NCBI RefSeq assembly: GCF_963855985.1
Contig: NC_087105.1
Location: 2,792,501 to 2,856,500, forward strand
DNA length: 64,000 bases
Reading direction: 5' to 3'
From: Ostrinia nubilalis
Lineage: Eukaryota; Arthropoda; Insecta; Lepidoptera; Crambidae
The notes beneath the pieces were generated by a model. It worked only from the letters and a program-made list of their open reading frames with translations. It was not told the origin of the DNA and did no database searches. Of the stretch, positions 31,461 through 42,895 are shown piece by piece (position 1 is the first letter of the stretch; each line of letters starts with the position of its first letter). Made by a program: the position numbers and the translations under genes.

Positions 31461-32006
31461 GTCCAGTCATTTAAGCTTAAATTAGGTAAGAATCTCGGAA
31501 TTAGAGATAGGGGAGACCGGGGATGGTTGCATATAGGGGTAGGTAGACTAACCGCCAAAAACTCGCCAACGGTTTGAGTATTGCGTCATCCCAGCGCAGC
31601 CGCGCATCACTTTCCGCCCCCCGCTCATTCGTCGGTAGCGCCGCGTCGCCGGCACACGCCGTTTTCGAGTAGTGACCCGTGATTTGTTTTCATATCATGT
31701 AAGTAATATTTTCTTGTTGCATATTTTTTGATTTGGTACCTACACATTTTATGTTAACCGTTTGCCTATTAGTCAGAGTGTTTTATGAGTCCATATTGAT
31801 ATTATTTCTTGTGTTATTTCTTTATTAGGTGGCAGTGTGTAGGTTATCCATGCCATCGAAACTTAAAATGTCGTTTGGGGTTGGTAGACTAATTTCTTTC
31901 GGGGCTGGTTGAACCAACCAACCCCAATAACATTTTGAGTTTAAAATATCTTTCAAATTATCTATTTATTCGATTCTTAATACATACATTTTTTTTATTG
32001 CTACAG

Positions 32007-32128
32007 CACGATGAGGATCTACATAAAAACGAACGACTGAACGATGAAGAAATAAGACCCTTTCCTAAAGCGGCGCCACGTTTAGATAATAGAAGAAATA
32101 CTTGGAAACGTAAAAGTACTATACTATA
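32007..32128 (+). pseudogene. Transposase C-terminal remnant, pogo/Tigger-like
   Basis: A clean acceptor (TTTATTGCTACAG) leads into about 40 codons, including IRPFPKAAPRLDNRR and KRKSTIL. Insect pogo-type transposases carry a similar 'I.P.PKA.PR...NR..RKR.KS.I.T' block after the DDE domain (established pattern). The frame is broken by the MITE at 32129. No DDE residues remain, so it cannot be active. Confidence 0.55.
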
Positions 32129-32520
32129 CAGAGTGTCACAGAATGGGTGAATCAAACTTCTAGGGGAAGTAGCTCTACTAATGTACTATCCCAAAAAAAA
32201 AATGAAAAAAAAAATTTTGAGTTCGGATTTTTTTTATAGTAAAGTGCTCTCAACTCGAAATCTAGTCATTATTTTCGAAAGTTTGTTTACAGATAAACGA
32301 AGCGATCATGTACAATTAATATTAGTAAGAAAAAAGTACAAATAAACTCCAAACGCAGCAATTATAGCCAAATACTTAGGCAAAGCTGATTTATTTTCAA
32401 TTTAAAAAAAAAATTTTTGTGTCCTTATGCGCTTTATTTTTTTTTTCATATTATTTAGCGATAGTACATTAGTAGAGCTACCTCCCCTATCAGTTTGATT
32501 CACCCATCTGGGACACCCTG
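32129..32520. mobile_element. Tc1/mariner-like MITE, 392 bp, inside the pogo-like element
   Basis: CAGAGTGTCACAGAATGGGT and its near complement ending GGGACACCCTG are flanked by TATA (32125-32128 and 32521-32524). The inverted match runs about 65 bp, then an A-rich middle. Confidence 0.85.
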
Positions 32521-32974
32521 TATACAAAGATTGATATGTGATTTAAAATGAGACTGAAGAAGATTTTAGTTTAAAAAGTTTAAATACTAAGAGTTGATAG
32601 TTTTTTTAAAGACTTATTAAAGATGTCTGTACCTAATTATAATTGTTTTTGAATAAAGAATTCAATTAAATTGAAAATAGTGTTTTATTACTTGACTCTT
32701 CTCATAATTTCTTGCTTATTGATACGTAGGTCTACTTACCCCGGGCATATAGTCAATCTACCCCGGAACAGGGGTAGATTGACTAAGAGTTGATGTTCTA
32801 TAAAATGCATTTAAATATGATGATGATATTTAATAATGAACTATGTTTTGTTGTTTTTTATTAGTTTAATAGTTCTTCTATCCATTAATGCGATTTATTT
32901 GTCTGTATGGATGAAAACACAAAAAATATGTATGATTTAGTAAAAAATTAGTCAACTATCCCCGGTCTCCCCTA

Positions 32975-34279
32975 CCCAGCTGTAAGTCTGTAAATACTTG
33001 TATATTGACACCCTAAAAGTTGTCTCAAAACCTACATATGGTAGGGTGTAAGCAACTATTAAATTTTAAGGTCAAAGGTCACAAAAATCGGTTTTTTGCG
33101 CTTTTTTTGGAAATATCTCATTTCCTATGGGTTTTTTGCTATTTGTATTTATTATCAATATTGTAGAATACTAAATTCTCTACAAATTTTGTTTAAAAAT
33201 TTTTTTTATACGGTGAACCGTTTTCGAGATAGAGGGCGGAGAGCGCGCGGTCACTGCATCACTTCAGGTCAACTTAAGCGGTTTAGGTTTTTCATACAAA
33301 AGGATTTTCCCGCTAATTCCCGTGGGAATTTCGGTAATTACTTGTTGTAAATAAGCTTTAAGTTTACTAAGGTACCTACATGCCAAATTTCAAGCGTCTA
33401 ACTTCCGTTAAGCGTTTAGATTTTTCATACAAAAGGATTTTCCCGCTAATTCCTGTTCCCGTGGGAATTCCTAAGTAAACTATAACCTGCCCAGGTGTAT
33501 GAAGAATAATTGTACCAAGTTTCGTTAAAATCCGTCGAGTAGTTTTTGTTTCTATAAGGAACATACAGACGGACAGACAGACAGACAAAAATTTTACTGA
33601 TTGCATTTTTGGCATCAGTATCGATCACTAATCACCCCCTGATAGTTATTTTGAAAATATATTTCATGTATAGAATTCTGTCCGTCTGTATGTTCCTTAT
33701 AGAAACAAAAACTACTCGACGGATTTTAACGAAACTTGGTACAATTATTCTTCATACACCTGGGCAGGTTATAGTATACTTAGGAATTCCCACGGGAACA
33801 GGAATTAGCGGGAAAATCCTTTTGTATGAAAAATCTAAACGCTTAACGGAAGTTAGACGCTTGAAATTTGGCATGTAGGTACCTTAGTAAACTCAAAGCT
33901 TAGTTACAACAAGGAATTCCCGAAATTCCCACAGGAATTAGCGGGAAAATCCTTTTGTATGAAAAATCTAAACCGCTTAAGTAGACCTGAAGTGATGCAG
34001 TGACCGCGCGCTCTCCGCCCTCTATCTCGAAAACGGTTCACCGTATAAAAAAAGTTTTTAAACAAAATTTGTAGAGAATTTAGTATTCTACAATATTGAT
34101 AATAAATACAAATAGCAAAAAACCCACAGGAAATGAGATATTTCTAAAAAAAGCGCAAAAAACCGATTTTTGTGACCGTTGACCTTGAAATTTAATAGTT
34201 GCTTACACCCTACCATATGTAGGTTTTGAGACAACTTTTAGGATGTCAATATACACGTATTTACAGACTTACAGCTGGG
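32975..34279. mobile_element. Foldback element, 1.3 kb, TA-flanked
   Basis: Two arms of about 600 bp (32975-33580 and 33677-34279) are nearly identical in inverted sense, with a loop of about 96 bp. The ends are CCCAGCTGTAAGTCTG and complement, with TA at 32973-32974 and 34280-34281. The near-identical frames found on both strands come from the arms and are not genes. Confidence 0.88.
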
Positions 34280-34281
34280 TA

Positions 34282-36667
34282 TCTCGAATTCCGAGGTGAA
34301 CTTACTATAATGACTGGACTACAAGCAGATAATATTAGAGTAGGTAATAGGTCATATTGGTTTTAAGTTTTAACGTAGAGAGATGGCAATGGCCCTAATT
34401 AATGCAAGACAGTAAGTAATTCTATTCGGATCTCAGTTAAGTTTCGAAAATGAAATCGCTATGAATCTGTTAAAATTAATATACTTTTAGAAAACGAAAG
34501 TAGTGTGTTAAAAAGGGCCAATATGAACGCTCAAATTTTTCAACGAGAAAAATGTTTAAAGCTGTTAGTTGATTAAGATTGTCTTATAAATACGAACTTA
34601 TGATTACTATTTAGGTTCAAAGTAGAGGTGATCTCGATCAGAATCATTTCAAATGCGAATTTATATTCGGCTAAGGTGAATGCTAAGGCGTTTGCTAAAT
34701 ATGAATTCCTTCATGCTTTAAATAAATAAATAAAATACATTTAGTTCTACAATTTAGTAACTAGTTTACATCGAAATAAGAAACCCTCAAAACGGTTTGC
34801 AACTTGTTAAATTACTTCCCTACCCCCATTGTTCCTTATTTTGTAAGGGACAGACGTGCGAGTGGTCATTAACAATAAATAGGTACAAAAGGCCCTCTCA
34901 AGAATTCTCATTACGTGGTTACTCTTGGGACTGGGGTTGGGTCTCTGGGACCCCGGCGGCTGAAGGGTTAAGTGCACAATGAAAAAGTCGAATTCAGATG
35001 GTAATAACGCGAGCATTCCGGTTAATGTCAAGATTTCCCTGAGGTGGGGTGTTTGGAGGAAATTATGTTATAAAAATCGTTTGCTGTTGTAGGGACTGGG
35101 TCTTTGATAGAAATGTTATAAAAGTTCTGTCAACATTTAAGTTAACTGAGACTTTATGTCCACTGTTTCCATTCATGAATCAAATTACGTATTATTTAGG
35201 TTTAAATCGATAAAATTCAGAATTTAATCTACATCTTTACTAATTTAAACAAGAGCTTCCTCATTATGGATAAAAAAATGCATAAAAAATATGTGGTCTA
35301 TGTATTCCGCTAAGCAGTCGAATGTAAAGCTAACCAACTAGAAAATAAAAACACTAAAAGAATAGTGCCAAGGTCAGGACAAGTGCTGCCCAACTTCCAT
35401 ACATAGATTGGCACTATCATTTGCTTTTTAAATAACATAGTACCTACTTATATCTAACAGCATTTGTGGGTGTCAAATTCGAGTTAAATAATTGCACATC
35501 TAATTTCAAACTTTGTCCAAACACCCGCCAACAAATTGATCCAACAGAGGTGGCTATTAAGCCTTGTTACACCCTCAGACTATTCACGTCCTAAACAATA
35601 TTAATAGACAGGACAAAGCAGTAAAACGTCCAAACTCGAGACAGGGATCAAGTTTGTGAACAAGTTATCAATGTAACGGTTGGCCTAAGGCGGATCTCAC
35701 ACTAGAGAACATGCAAATAATTTTGAGCGCTAGTAGTTGGTAAATACCATCCATACTAATGTTGTAAATGTCAAAGTGTCTGTCTGTTAATAATCTCTAC
35801 CTACAGTCTCTACACGTTTAAACCGCTGAAACTTTTAGATGAAACTTGGTAGTTTTTATTCTGGTTTTTGAAACGGACGCACGCAACAAAGTTTTTCTGT
35901 GCCAGATCGACATTTACGCGAGTGAAGCCAAGGGAAAAGCTAGTCAGGTCATATGAAGTTCTGTACCGAAAATACACTTTTACAAAGGTTTTGGACGACA
36001 ACACAACTAGCTAAACATCACTAAATCTTACGTAAAAATTGTGCTAAAGATAAAAATGCAACGTTTGATGTGATAATATCAAATGAGCACGTAATGTATG
36101 TAATATTCTTTGTGCGAGCCTGTTACAGCTTTAGGTGGTTGTTTGAGTCTAACACTAGAGTTGCTAGTTGCTACAGCAATCCACACCATGGAAAAAGAAG
36201 ATAAAAGGTAGGTATATCCAATTCTATTATGGTTTCTATAATAGTAAACACGCCAAGGAGTGTTTGTGTTAACCCTTACAAAGGTTACAATGTAATTGTA
36301 TCCCGATTCGTTGTAACCATGTCCCTTTTCATTAGCCAGTTCGGTTTACTGGCTGATATGAATAAAACATACACAGGGTTAAGACCAATTATTAACGAGC
36401 AAGTTTGCAAGTGGGGTCTGGGAGGACCGGGGTCCCACAGACCCCGACTCAATTTATGGTTGTTAATGAAATCTTGGTTACTGATGGAAGATTTCGTTTG
36501 TATGATAGAAGAAAGACAGTGATTTTATGAGCTAATTAGGCTTAATTATAAATTAATTAATTGACGACGTTACAATAGCTTAATGGCCTAGGTATCCTCG
36601 ATCAAGAGGTAGGAAATCGCTTTTGAGAGCAGGACTTTATTGGTACTATGATTAAGCTTATCTTTTC
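34282..36667. other. Intergenic, nearly featureless
   Basis: Only the repeat at 35750 and two short GACCCCGG-type palindromic patches (34930-34955 and 36410-36445) stand out. No gene seen. Confidence 0.45.
35750..35945 (+). repeat. 'AATGTTGTAAATG' copy of the same repeat, diverged
   Basis: It keeps the CTGTCTGTTAATAATC, AACCGCTGAAAC and ACGCGAGTGAAGCC blocks in order, with several deletions. Confidence 0.6.
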
Positions 36668-36740
36668 TCTACATAAATAATGTCCACAGCTGGACAAATG
36701 GCCCAAGGATTTCTACAAGGAACGGCCTGCGTTGTCTATA
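36668..36740 (+). repeat. 'CCACAGCTGGACAAA' repeat fragment
   Basis: A short diverged copy with TGTCCACAGCTGGACAAA and AAGGATTTCTACAAG followed by GGCCTGCG. Confidence 0.55.
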
Positions 36741-36833
36741 TCTAGGTGATGAAGGCATTAAATGACATTGCTATAGTAAATTGATATTTTACTGTACCAG
36801 TAAAGTAAAACCTTTTAATCCTTTTAATGACAA

Positions 36834-36954
36834 GGCTAATTTTCACCACCTTACTTTAACCGTAACTATAACTGTAACCAGTGTTTTTGTATGGAATTTG
36901 ACAGACTTTTGACGTTTGTCATAGTCAATCCAAGTAAGATAGTGAAACCCAGCC
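36834..36954. mobile_element. PIF/Harbinger-like MITE of the 'GGCTGAGTTGCACC' family
   Basis: GGCTAATTTTCACCACCTTA on the left and GATAGTGAAACCCAGCC on the right are inverted. It includes TTTGACAGACTTTTGACGTT. Confidence 0.68.
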
Positions 36955-37019
36955 TTAATCCTGTCAATACCAAAATCAGGACCAAACAACTTAGTTTTCC
37001 AAAGAAATTTACACTGAGG

Positions 37020-37160
37020 CCCGTATTTATAAACATTACTATGAGGTCTCACAGTGCGCGTGGACGCACAGGGTGACACGAACCAATCACAGAGCTCTTT
37101 TCAACGCCGTGCATTCGATTTGCTGCTTCACTTAAGCAAGCATCGTTTGTGAATACGGGC
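37020..37160. mobile_element. MITE of the 'TTCACAAACGATGC' family, reverse orientation
   Basis: It reads CCCGTATTTATAAACATTAC to CATCGTTTGTGAATACGGG, the reverse of 6981-7122, with about 10% difference by eye. Confidence 0.7.
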
Positions 37161-37499
37161 GTAAGTTAGTCAGTATCCTAAAGTTTTACAGACATACACA
37201 CCATTTGCGACCACAGTGTAATCTATTATGAGGCGGGTCGTTACATTCCCTCTAATATGGTCGAGTGAAGCGATGGCTGGTTCACTCGTCATGTCTGTGA
37301 ACAGGCGCTGCTTTCGGGGACTGGTCAATCCAAGTTATTCAAATTTATGTATGCGAGTCATTTCTACTAGTATCTTAATATGTAAGTCTAGATATTAGCA
37401 CGTCACTACCTTGTTTAATATACCACGCAATCTTGTATACCCATTCTTATAAGATACACCATACAAGAATGCATGGTAAATTCAGTGAACTGCTCCTGA

Positions 37500-37735
37500 A
37501 TCGAATGTACCTACTACTACTATTTCTATTTATTTATATTAACCGGCAGACAGTGGTGACTGAGTTTGTTGCGGCGCTTCTTCTCAGCACTTGCCAAATG
37601 TTGGTCTCGAAGCGCTGGTAGGGTAAAAAGATTATGAGACATGTAGAGGCTCCTTAAGAGCAAAATGACGATTTGTAAGAACTATTTATTAGTCCAAACA
37701 AATAAAGAAATTTTGACTTTGACTTTTGACTTTAT
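37500..37735 (+). repeat. LINE 3' end with TGACTTTGACTTTTGACTTT tail
   Basis: The block GAGTTTGTTGCGGCGCTTCT, then GAAGCGCTGGTAGGGT, then AATAAAGAAATTTTGACTTTGAC, is the 3' untranslated end and short-repeat tail common in lepidopteran non-LTR elements (from general knowledge of such tails). No reverse transcriptase is present. Confidence 0.62.
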
Positions 37736-37874
37736 TACAAGTTTCTTGTTGGATTCTGGCCTAATTTAATCTGTCATTTGTTACTCAGCCCTAGCATGCT
37801 AGAACTTTGTTGTGAAGTTGTATTTTTGGGCAAATGTTTTGTTTTGATTTGAATTTCACTGATTACTACTTACT

Positions 37875-38442
37875 TATTTCTTGAGTGCGACGATGAATAG
37901 CAACTGTGGTCGGCGCGAGCGCTGGCCGTCGGGCGGGCGCTGCGCGCGCGGTTCTCGATCTTATTATAACTAGCAGAGATCGGACGACCGCGTGCGCTGC
38001 GCGCGCTTCGTTATGCGGGTGCTTGCGCGGGCGGTTGTTCCTATTGACGAGCTCATTTACATATTTTGCCTACGAACGCTCGTTCGTTCGTGCCTCCTTT
38101 ACTATTTTGTTCGGTCGCTTTTTGTGATTACCCCCACAAAATTTATCTGTTGGTTTTATTCCATTGTATTACAATAATTAAAAACATGCTAACAAATGTA
38201 ATGCTTAACTAAAGCTTACATAGGCAAATATTTATTGTTATAAATAAATTCTTAATACAGTTTACGATTCGTAAATATAGATAAAATGTATATTTCATAA
38301 GTTTTTAACAAGCGAATTAGCTTAAAAACAGTTAAATGTTAATTTTTATAACAGCCTAGGATTAAAAATGTACACTAGAACTGTTTTAATGTAACATTAT
38401 TTTACGAAATAAAGATATTTTGAAATTGAATTGAAATTGAAT
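37875..38442 (+). mobile_element. Retroposon with 15-bp target duplication
   Basis: TGATTACTACTTACT at 37860-37874 is repeated at 38443-38457. The insert has a GC-rich head (37900-38050), an AT-rich body, AATAAA at 38408 and a TTGAAATTGAA tail. It is a SINE, a truncated LINE or a retrocopy; the head's open frame matches nothing I know. Confidence 0.72.
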
Positions 38443-39179
38443 TGATTACTACTTACTACTTTACTAATTATTTTCTTTATAACACGGTCTCGTTTTATTT
38501 AATCATATTATTGTTAGGTTACTCCATTATATGGGTGTTTCTCTGCTATTTGGAAATTCGTCCATGCAAGACTGTCCTGAAGTAATTTTATCAAATGAAG
38601 AGAAATTGTGTTAATAAAATTCAGGGCAATAGTAAATTAAATACATATTATATTAAAAAAGGCCACACATTTTCCCCTTGGTTTTTAAGTTATTAGCGAT
38701 TTTTCGCAAAACTGCGACAGGGGAAATAAACCTTTTTATTATTATTATGTATAAAAAGTACTGGCTGTTTGCTCTCCCCAGCTGTACCATTGCTAGGGTT
38801 GCCACAACGTGTACGCGGCGCAATTTGTCAGCGGGACGAGGACAAGCGGCAAATTTAATTTTCTTAATCGGCTAAATTTGTTTTGGCCATTCGAGTGGAG
38901 TTCGTCTCGGCGATTAAATCAGTTTGGACGGGATTATAAATTTTGCTGTCTGTAAATTGTTTTGATGCTTCAGGGCATTTTGTAAGGAAGGTTAAGAAAG
39001 GATTAATTGGTCGATGATATCATTTGCGAGATGAATATGAATATTATGCCGCTTAATGACTGATATATAGTTAGTTGTGACTTCGGTTTGTCACAGAAAG
39101 TATTGCGACACGATTATTATCTAGTCGTCGTCGAAATGACGGGAAGGTAAACTTTTTTACCCTTTTAAAAGTTGTGTTT

Positions 39180-39355
39180 TATTTTTATCCACAACGAGGA
39201 GCTCTTGGCCTGTATCTCACCTGATGGTAAGTGACGATCAGGCCGAAGGTGGAAGCGAGCTTCACCCGGAATCCTCAATCACGGAGGAACTATCAGGATC
39301 ATCAAGGAGGCTATTTACCTCTAACTGCCGGAAAACATTAATGCTGTTAACAAAA
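39180..39355 (-). repeat. tRNA-derived SINE, 5'-truncated
   Basis: Same body as 57213-57478, with CAGGTGAGATACAGGCCAAG and the 'CGTTGTGGATAAAAATA' tail. The head is lost. Confidence 0.68.
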
Positions 39356-39427
39356 ATGTGTGTTGTTAAATCCCGTTCTTAGTGAGAATTGATTAAAAAT
39401 GCAATGTGAAGTTTATAAATATTAGGC

Positions 39428-39545
39428 ACTAGCGGCCGCCCGCGACTTCGTACGCGTGGAAACTTCCGACTCCCATTTTACCCCATTAAAGTTTTGTAAA
39501 ATCCTTAGCAGATGTTGTACCCTATAGGAACCTACCTGCCAATTT
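39428..39545 (-). repeat. Interspersed repeat with GCGACTTCGTACGC end
   Basis: Similar to 967-1148: GCGGCCGC, CGACTTCGTACGC, then CCCATTTTACCCC. Shorter and more diverged. Confidence 0.55.
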
Positions 39546-39563
39546 TCAAGTTTGTAGGTGTAA

Positions 39564-39677
39564 GGCTGAGTTGCACCATCTTACTTTACCTTTTACAAAC
39601 GTCAAAAATGTGTCAAACTCCATACAAAAAGCACCGGTTAATGTTATTGTTACGATTCAAGGTGGTGCAACTCGGCC
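39564..39677. mobile_element. PIF/Harbinger-like MITE, TAA duplication
   Basis: GGCTGAGTTGCACCATCTTA to AAGGTGGTGCAACTCGGCC, flanked by TAA on each side. It is in reverse orientation to the copies at 36834 and 61413. Confidence 0.75.
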
Positions 39678-40417
39678 TAACTTGTGATTAATCAGTGACT
39701 GGTTTTATGCTTCAATTAGATCTTGTGCTTGTTTACCTAAACGACAGCCCTGTGCTTATTTTTTAAGGTTTTTAATAAAAAAATGCAAAAAACTTAACCC
39801 TTCCTCTGCCAGACGTAAACAAAAACTTTCGCCAACTGTGTAAATTGTTAAATTTTACGAGCCCCGGACGGACCATTCGTTCTACATCTTAACCAAAGGA
39901 GAATCATAATTTACAATTAAGAGAATTTACAACTACCTTCGAAGACAAACAGAAAACTAAAGCACCACTCCAATTATAGGTAAGTTTTAACGACTACAAC
40001 TAAGTGGGAATTGAATTAGCGAGATTGGTGACAGTCGCATTTAGGAGAATGGGAAAATGTTTTCAAGATTATAATTCTTCTGACTTTAATAGTAAGACAC
40101 GGGTCTAACGCGACGTTTATTAATTTAGTTGAAATGGAGCGCGAAAGTTTAAAATCTTTGTTAACAGCCCGATGGAGTAGTGGTAAAAGGAAGGGAGACT
40201 TTAAATGTAGGTTCTATACCTGGTCATGAACTAAATAAATATTTCGTTATTTTATAAGTTTATATCTGAATAATCTAAGATGTTCCTGATCTGGATCCAA
40301 AAAAAGAAAACTAATGTATAACGTCAAGGACATTTTAATCGTTGAATGGATAACAATTTTCGTTCTTAACAAATAATGAAAGTTTTGTTGAGTTGAAGTC
40401 AATTAAGTGACTAACGG

Positions 40418-40465
40418 CCTTTGTACAGCCATGGACGTCTTTTGGCTGAAACAAACGAATGAACG
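40418..40465 (-). repeat. Terminal fragment of the 'TTTCAGCCAAA' repeat
   Basis: On the minus strand it reads TTCGTTTGTTTCAGCCAAAA followed by GACGTCCATGGC, the 5' end of the family only. Confidence 0.55.
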
Positions 40466-41113
40466 AAGTGACTAACTACGGGTGAAATTCTGTGATTGAA
40501 GCTAACTTCCATGTTCGGCTTGATCATCATCGATTGTGAGGATGCAGACCAAGAGCATGATAATACTATTCGCGTGAAATAAATCCTGTCACTTAACCGA
40601 AACTTTATTTTAGTTTCATTTTATTTATCTCTACTTCAGAACACATGCATGTCCCTAACTACAAAATTTGCTTTTTCAATTGCAATTGAAAAGTAGAATG
40701 AGACGGTTCGTTAACCCTTCCACCGCCGTGGGCTTTTTTAACTCGCTGGACGGATTGAAAACAAAGTTTACATTGAGCTACTCGGAGTGGACATTGCCCG
40801 AGTGTATTCATAGCGAGGAGCAAACAAAATATGGAGAAGTGGAAGTGGCCGGTGGCTGTCTGGTTAAGTGCCCTACTATTGGTCTTGAAATCCAATCTTT
40901 TTTACGTTTTAGACGGCTCATTTTGCGATTTTTCAATTTGTTTTTCAAAATTAAGTTAGTTTTCGGAGAATCGAAATCGAATCGAAAGTACTTCTCGCTT
41001 ATTTCGGGTTTGCCTGATAGAGTAGAGGCATTGGTATTCAGCAATTCTGTTTTGGGCAAGTACTCGTAAGTTATGAAGATTTCTGATCTTTTTCAAACTA
41101 AGACGAATGATAA

Positions 41114-41255
41114 TCATCATTATCTCAGCCATAGGACGTTCACTGCTGGACATACTCCTCCCCCAATGCTTTCCATGTTGCCCGGTTGGTAGCGGCCTGC
41201 GTCCAGCGCCTTCCTTCTTTACGATGTCGTCGGTCCACCTTGTGGGTGGGTCTTG
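41114..41255 (+). repeat. ATC-repeat / 'CCATAGGACGTCCACT' interspersed repeat
   Basis: The same blocks in the same order as 7798-7987, truncated at the 3' side after the CCTTGTGGGTGG block. Confidence 0.78.
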
Positions 41256-41562
41256 AGTTATAATTTCCTCCTCTCGATCCAACTGTTGCAAATTCTATGA
41301 CACCACGATCTACAGCTCGACTGCCACTGAAAACTCAACCAGCAAAGGCTCAAGTCTGTCCCGGATAATGTTATACCACAGTAGATAAATCAAACAGTAC
41401 GGAAGCTTCATACAAACGCTCGAAATCAGACTCACGCACACAGACGCACGCTTTACACGAGCTCTAAGCGAACCTCGCAGTCCATCCGTCGCGAGTGCCG
41501 CGCGCGTTGTGTTTTTAATAATAATTTTATTGCATGCACGATCCGCTGTATTTTTAAAAAAC

Positions 41563-41661
41563 ATGCCACGAGTGTATTGCGTAGTATACGGCTGCTTGAA
41601 CTCGGCATCTTCAAAACCAGAACTTTCATTTTTTAAACTTCGTAATAATTCTGAATTGTAA
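41563..41661 (+). pseudogene. THAP-type zinc finger start, 32 codons
   Basis: ATG followed by PRVYCVVYGC...S.KPELSFFKLRN gives the first C-x4-C pair and the 'F..F/K' block of a THAP domain; then TAA. The later Cys-His pair is absent, so this is either a first exon with an unseen donor or a broken P-element/THAP fragment. GC-rich DNA just upstream (41440-41510) could be its promoter. Too short to be sure. Confidence 0.35.
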
Positions 41662-42273
41662 AAATGATTAAATATTACTTTTTAAATAAACTGCTTACAT
41701 CTGATTTTGTAATAGTTCTTTTCAAATTACGTAATTACGCTTTTTAACAATTTATGTGTTCTATTTGATAAAGTAATTTGCTCCGCGCGCTTTTGTACTA
41801 ATTGATGAACTGTGATGATGATGATGATGATGATTTAAAATGAGGCAATAGCTATGTGAAAGTAAGTATCCGGTATTTTATTTATGAGAATAGAATATCT
41901 TCTACCGGCCTCTAATAGTACTTAATCAATTTATTCGATTATGTATTCGATCATTATAGAACCGAATTAACGTTTTATTTTTTTGTTAACTACTTAGTCA
42001 ATTAATTTATTCCATTAGGTATTTGATAATTAAAAAACCTAAATAAACGTTTTAATAAATAAGTAAGTCAGAACCTTATTAATTTTATAAAGATTAAGAG
42101 TGCCAACCCTAACACTCAGTTGAAGTGTAGGTATTTAACTCGCCGAAAGGGCTAAGTTTCCGTACTGCTTTAGCTCATATATCTACTGTGGTTATACTGT
42201 CATTGGACCCGCAATGATATTAAAATGAAGAAAATAAGTAAATTTATTATAAACAATAATTGTTTTGTTTTTC

Positions 42274-42454
42274 TAGCGCATTTATCTTCTGATTAATTTC
42301 GTTGCGGGTCCAATGACAGTTTAATTTTCCTCCGGGACAAAGTTGACCTTCACTGGTTGGGTTTTTATTGGCGGTCAAGCTGTAGATCCTGACTACTGCA
42401 CAGGAGTTGCAGCGGTGGGAACTGGAGGTGAGAATAGTCCCGTAGCGCTTATTT
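42274..42454 (+). mobile_element. Tail-less retroposon-like repeat, copy 3, 5'-truncated
   Basis: It starts at TTCTGATTAATTTCG (42287) and ends at the same AATAGTCCCG point as the others. The flanks TAGCGCATTTAT and TAGCGCTTATTTAT form an imperfect target duplication. Confidence 0.58.
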
Positions 42455-42873
42455 ATTTATTTTACATGTTACTTTTTTGTTTTACTAAAATAATTCAATT
42501 TTCAACTCTCAGGACCTATCGTAACGACGTTAATGTTTCTGCTAATCCTTAGTACGGGACACAGGCTGTTTAGAAATGCTCCCGAGATTTCCATTCCCAA
42601 TCCCGGCCTCTGTTCCTTTGTGCCGATCCCGGAACACGGAGATTTGCGGGAATTTTCGGCCACTTTCCGTCTATTTTAAAGTTATTCCTAAGTTGGTTTG
42701 AGAAACGCATATTTGCGCTTTGAAGTAGCCTTTGCAATTTTTGAAATTATTTCGATGTTTCCAACAGCAACAATTTTTTGACAAAAGAAAATAATAGAGT
42801 TCAAGTATTCTTTGCAGAAAGAAAAGAAAGGGCTTGCTTTTTAAGAGAGTCCGTTGCTGTCTAATTTCTTATC

Positions 42874-42895
42874 TGGGGGCACGGCAGTGCCCCCA
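42874..42895. repeat. GC-rich hairpin
   Basis: TGGGGGCAC, a 4-base loop, then GTGCCCCCA: a perfect 9-bp stem. It begins a GC-richer stretch running to about 42990. Confidence 0.7.

Larger units (their letters stand above)
31510..32972. mobile_element. pogo-like non-autonomous element, TA-flanked
   Basis: The left end GGGGAGACCGGGGATGGTTG and right end CAACTATCCCCGGTCTCCCC are inverted, with TA at 31508-31509 and 32973-32974. Inside are a CpG-rich 5' part (31560-31680), a consensus donor at 31699, an acceptor at 32006, and a short C-terminal transposase-like exon. A 392-bp MITE is inserted in that exon. An internal deletion of most of the transposase is inferred. Confidence 0.75.
38458..42196. 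other. Intergenic with repeats and a THAP-like fragment
   Basis: Outside the listed repeats, 38790-38960 is GC-richer with regular sequence and could be conserved non-coding DNA. The 133-codon frame at 40668-41069 has an opposing frame of similar size and no recognisable motif, so I do not call it. Confidence 0.4.

Noticed and set aside
33376..33878. Matching frames of 79 and 89 codons on opposite strands
   Set aside because: They are the two arms of the 1.3-kb foldback, not a duplicated gene.
37906..38177. Ala/Arg-rich frames in the GC-rich head
   Set aside because: They sit inside a retroposon with target duplications, overlap in two frames and show no motif.
40668..41069. 133-codon plus-strand frame
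   Set aside because: An overlapping minus-strand frame of similar size exists, no domain is recognisable, and no splice or start context supports it.
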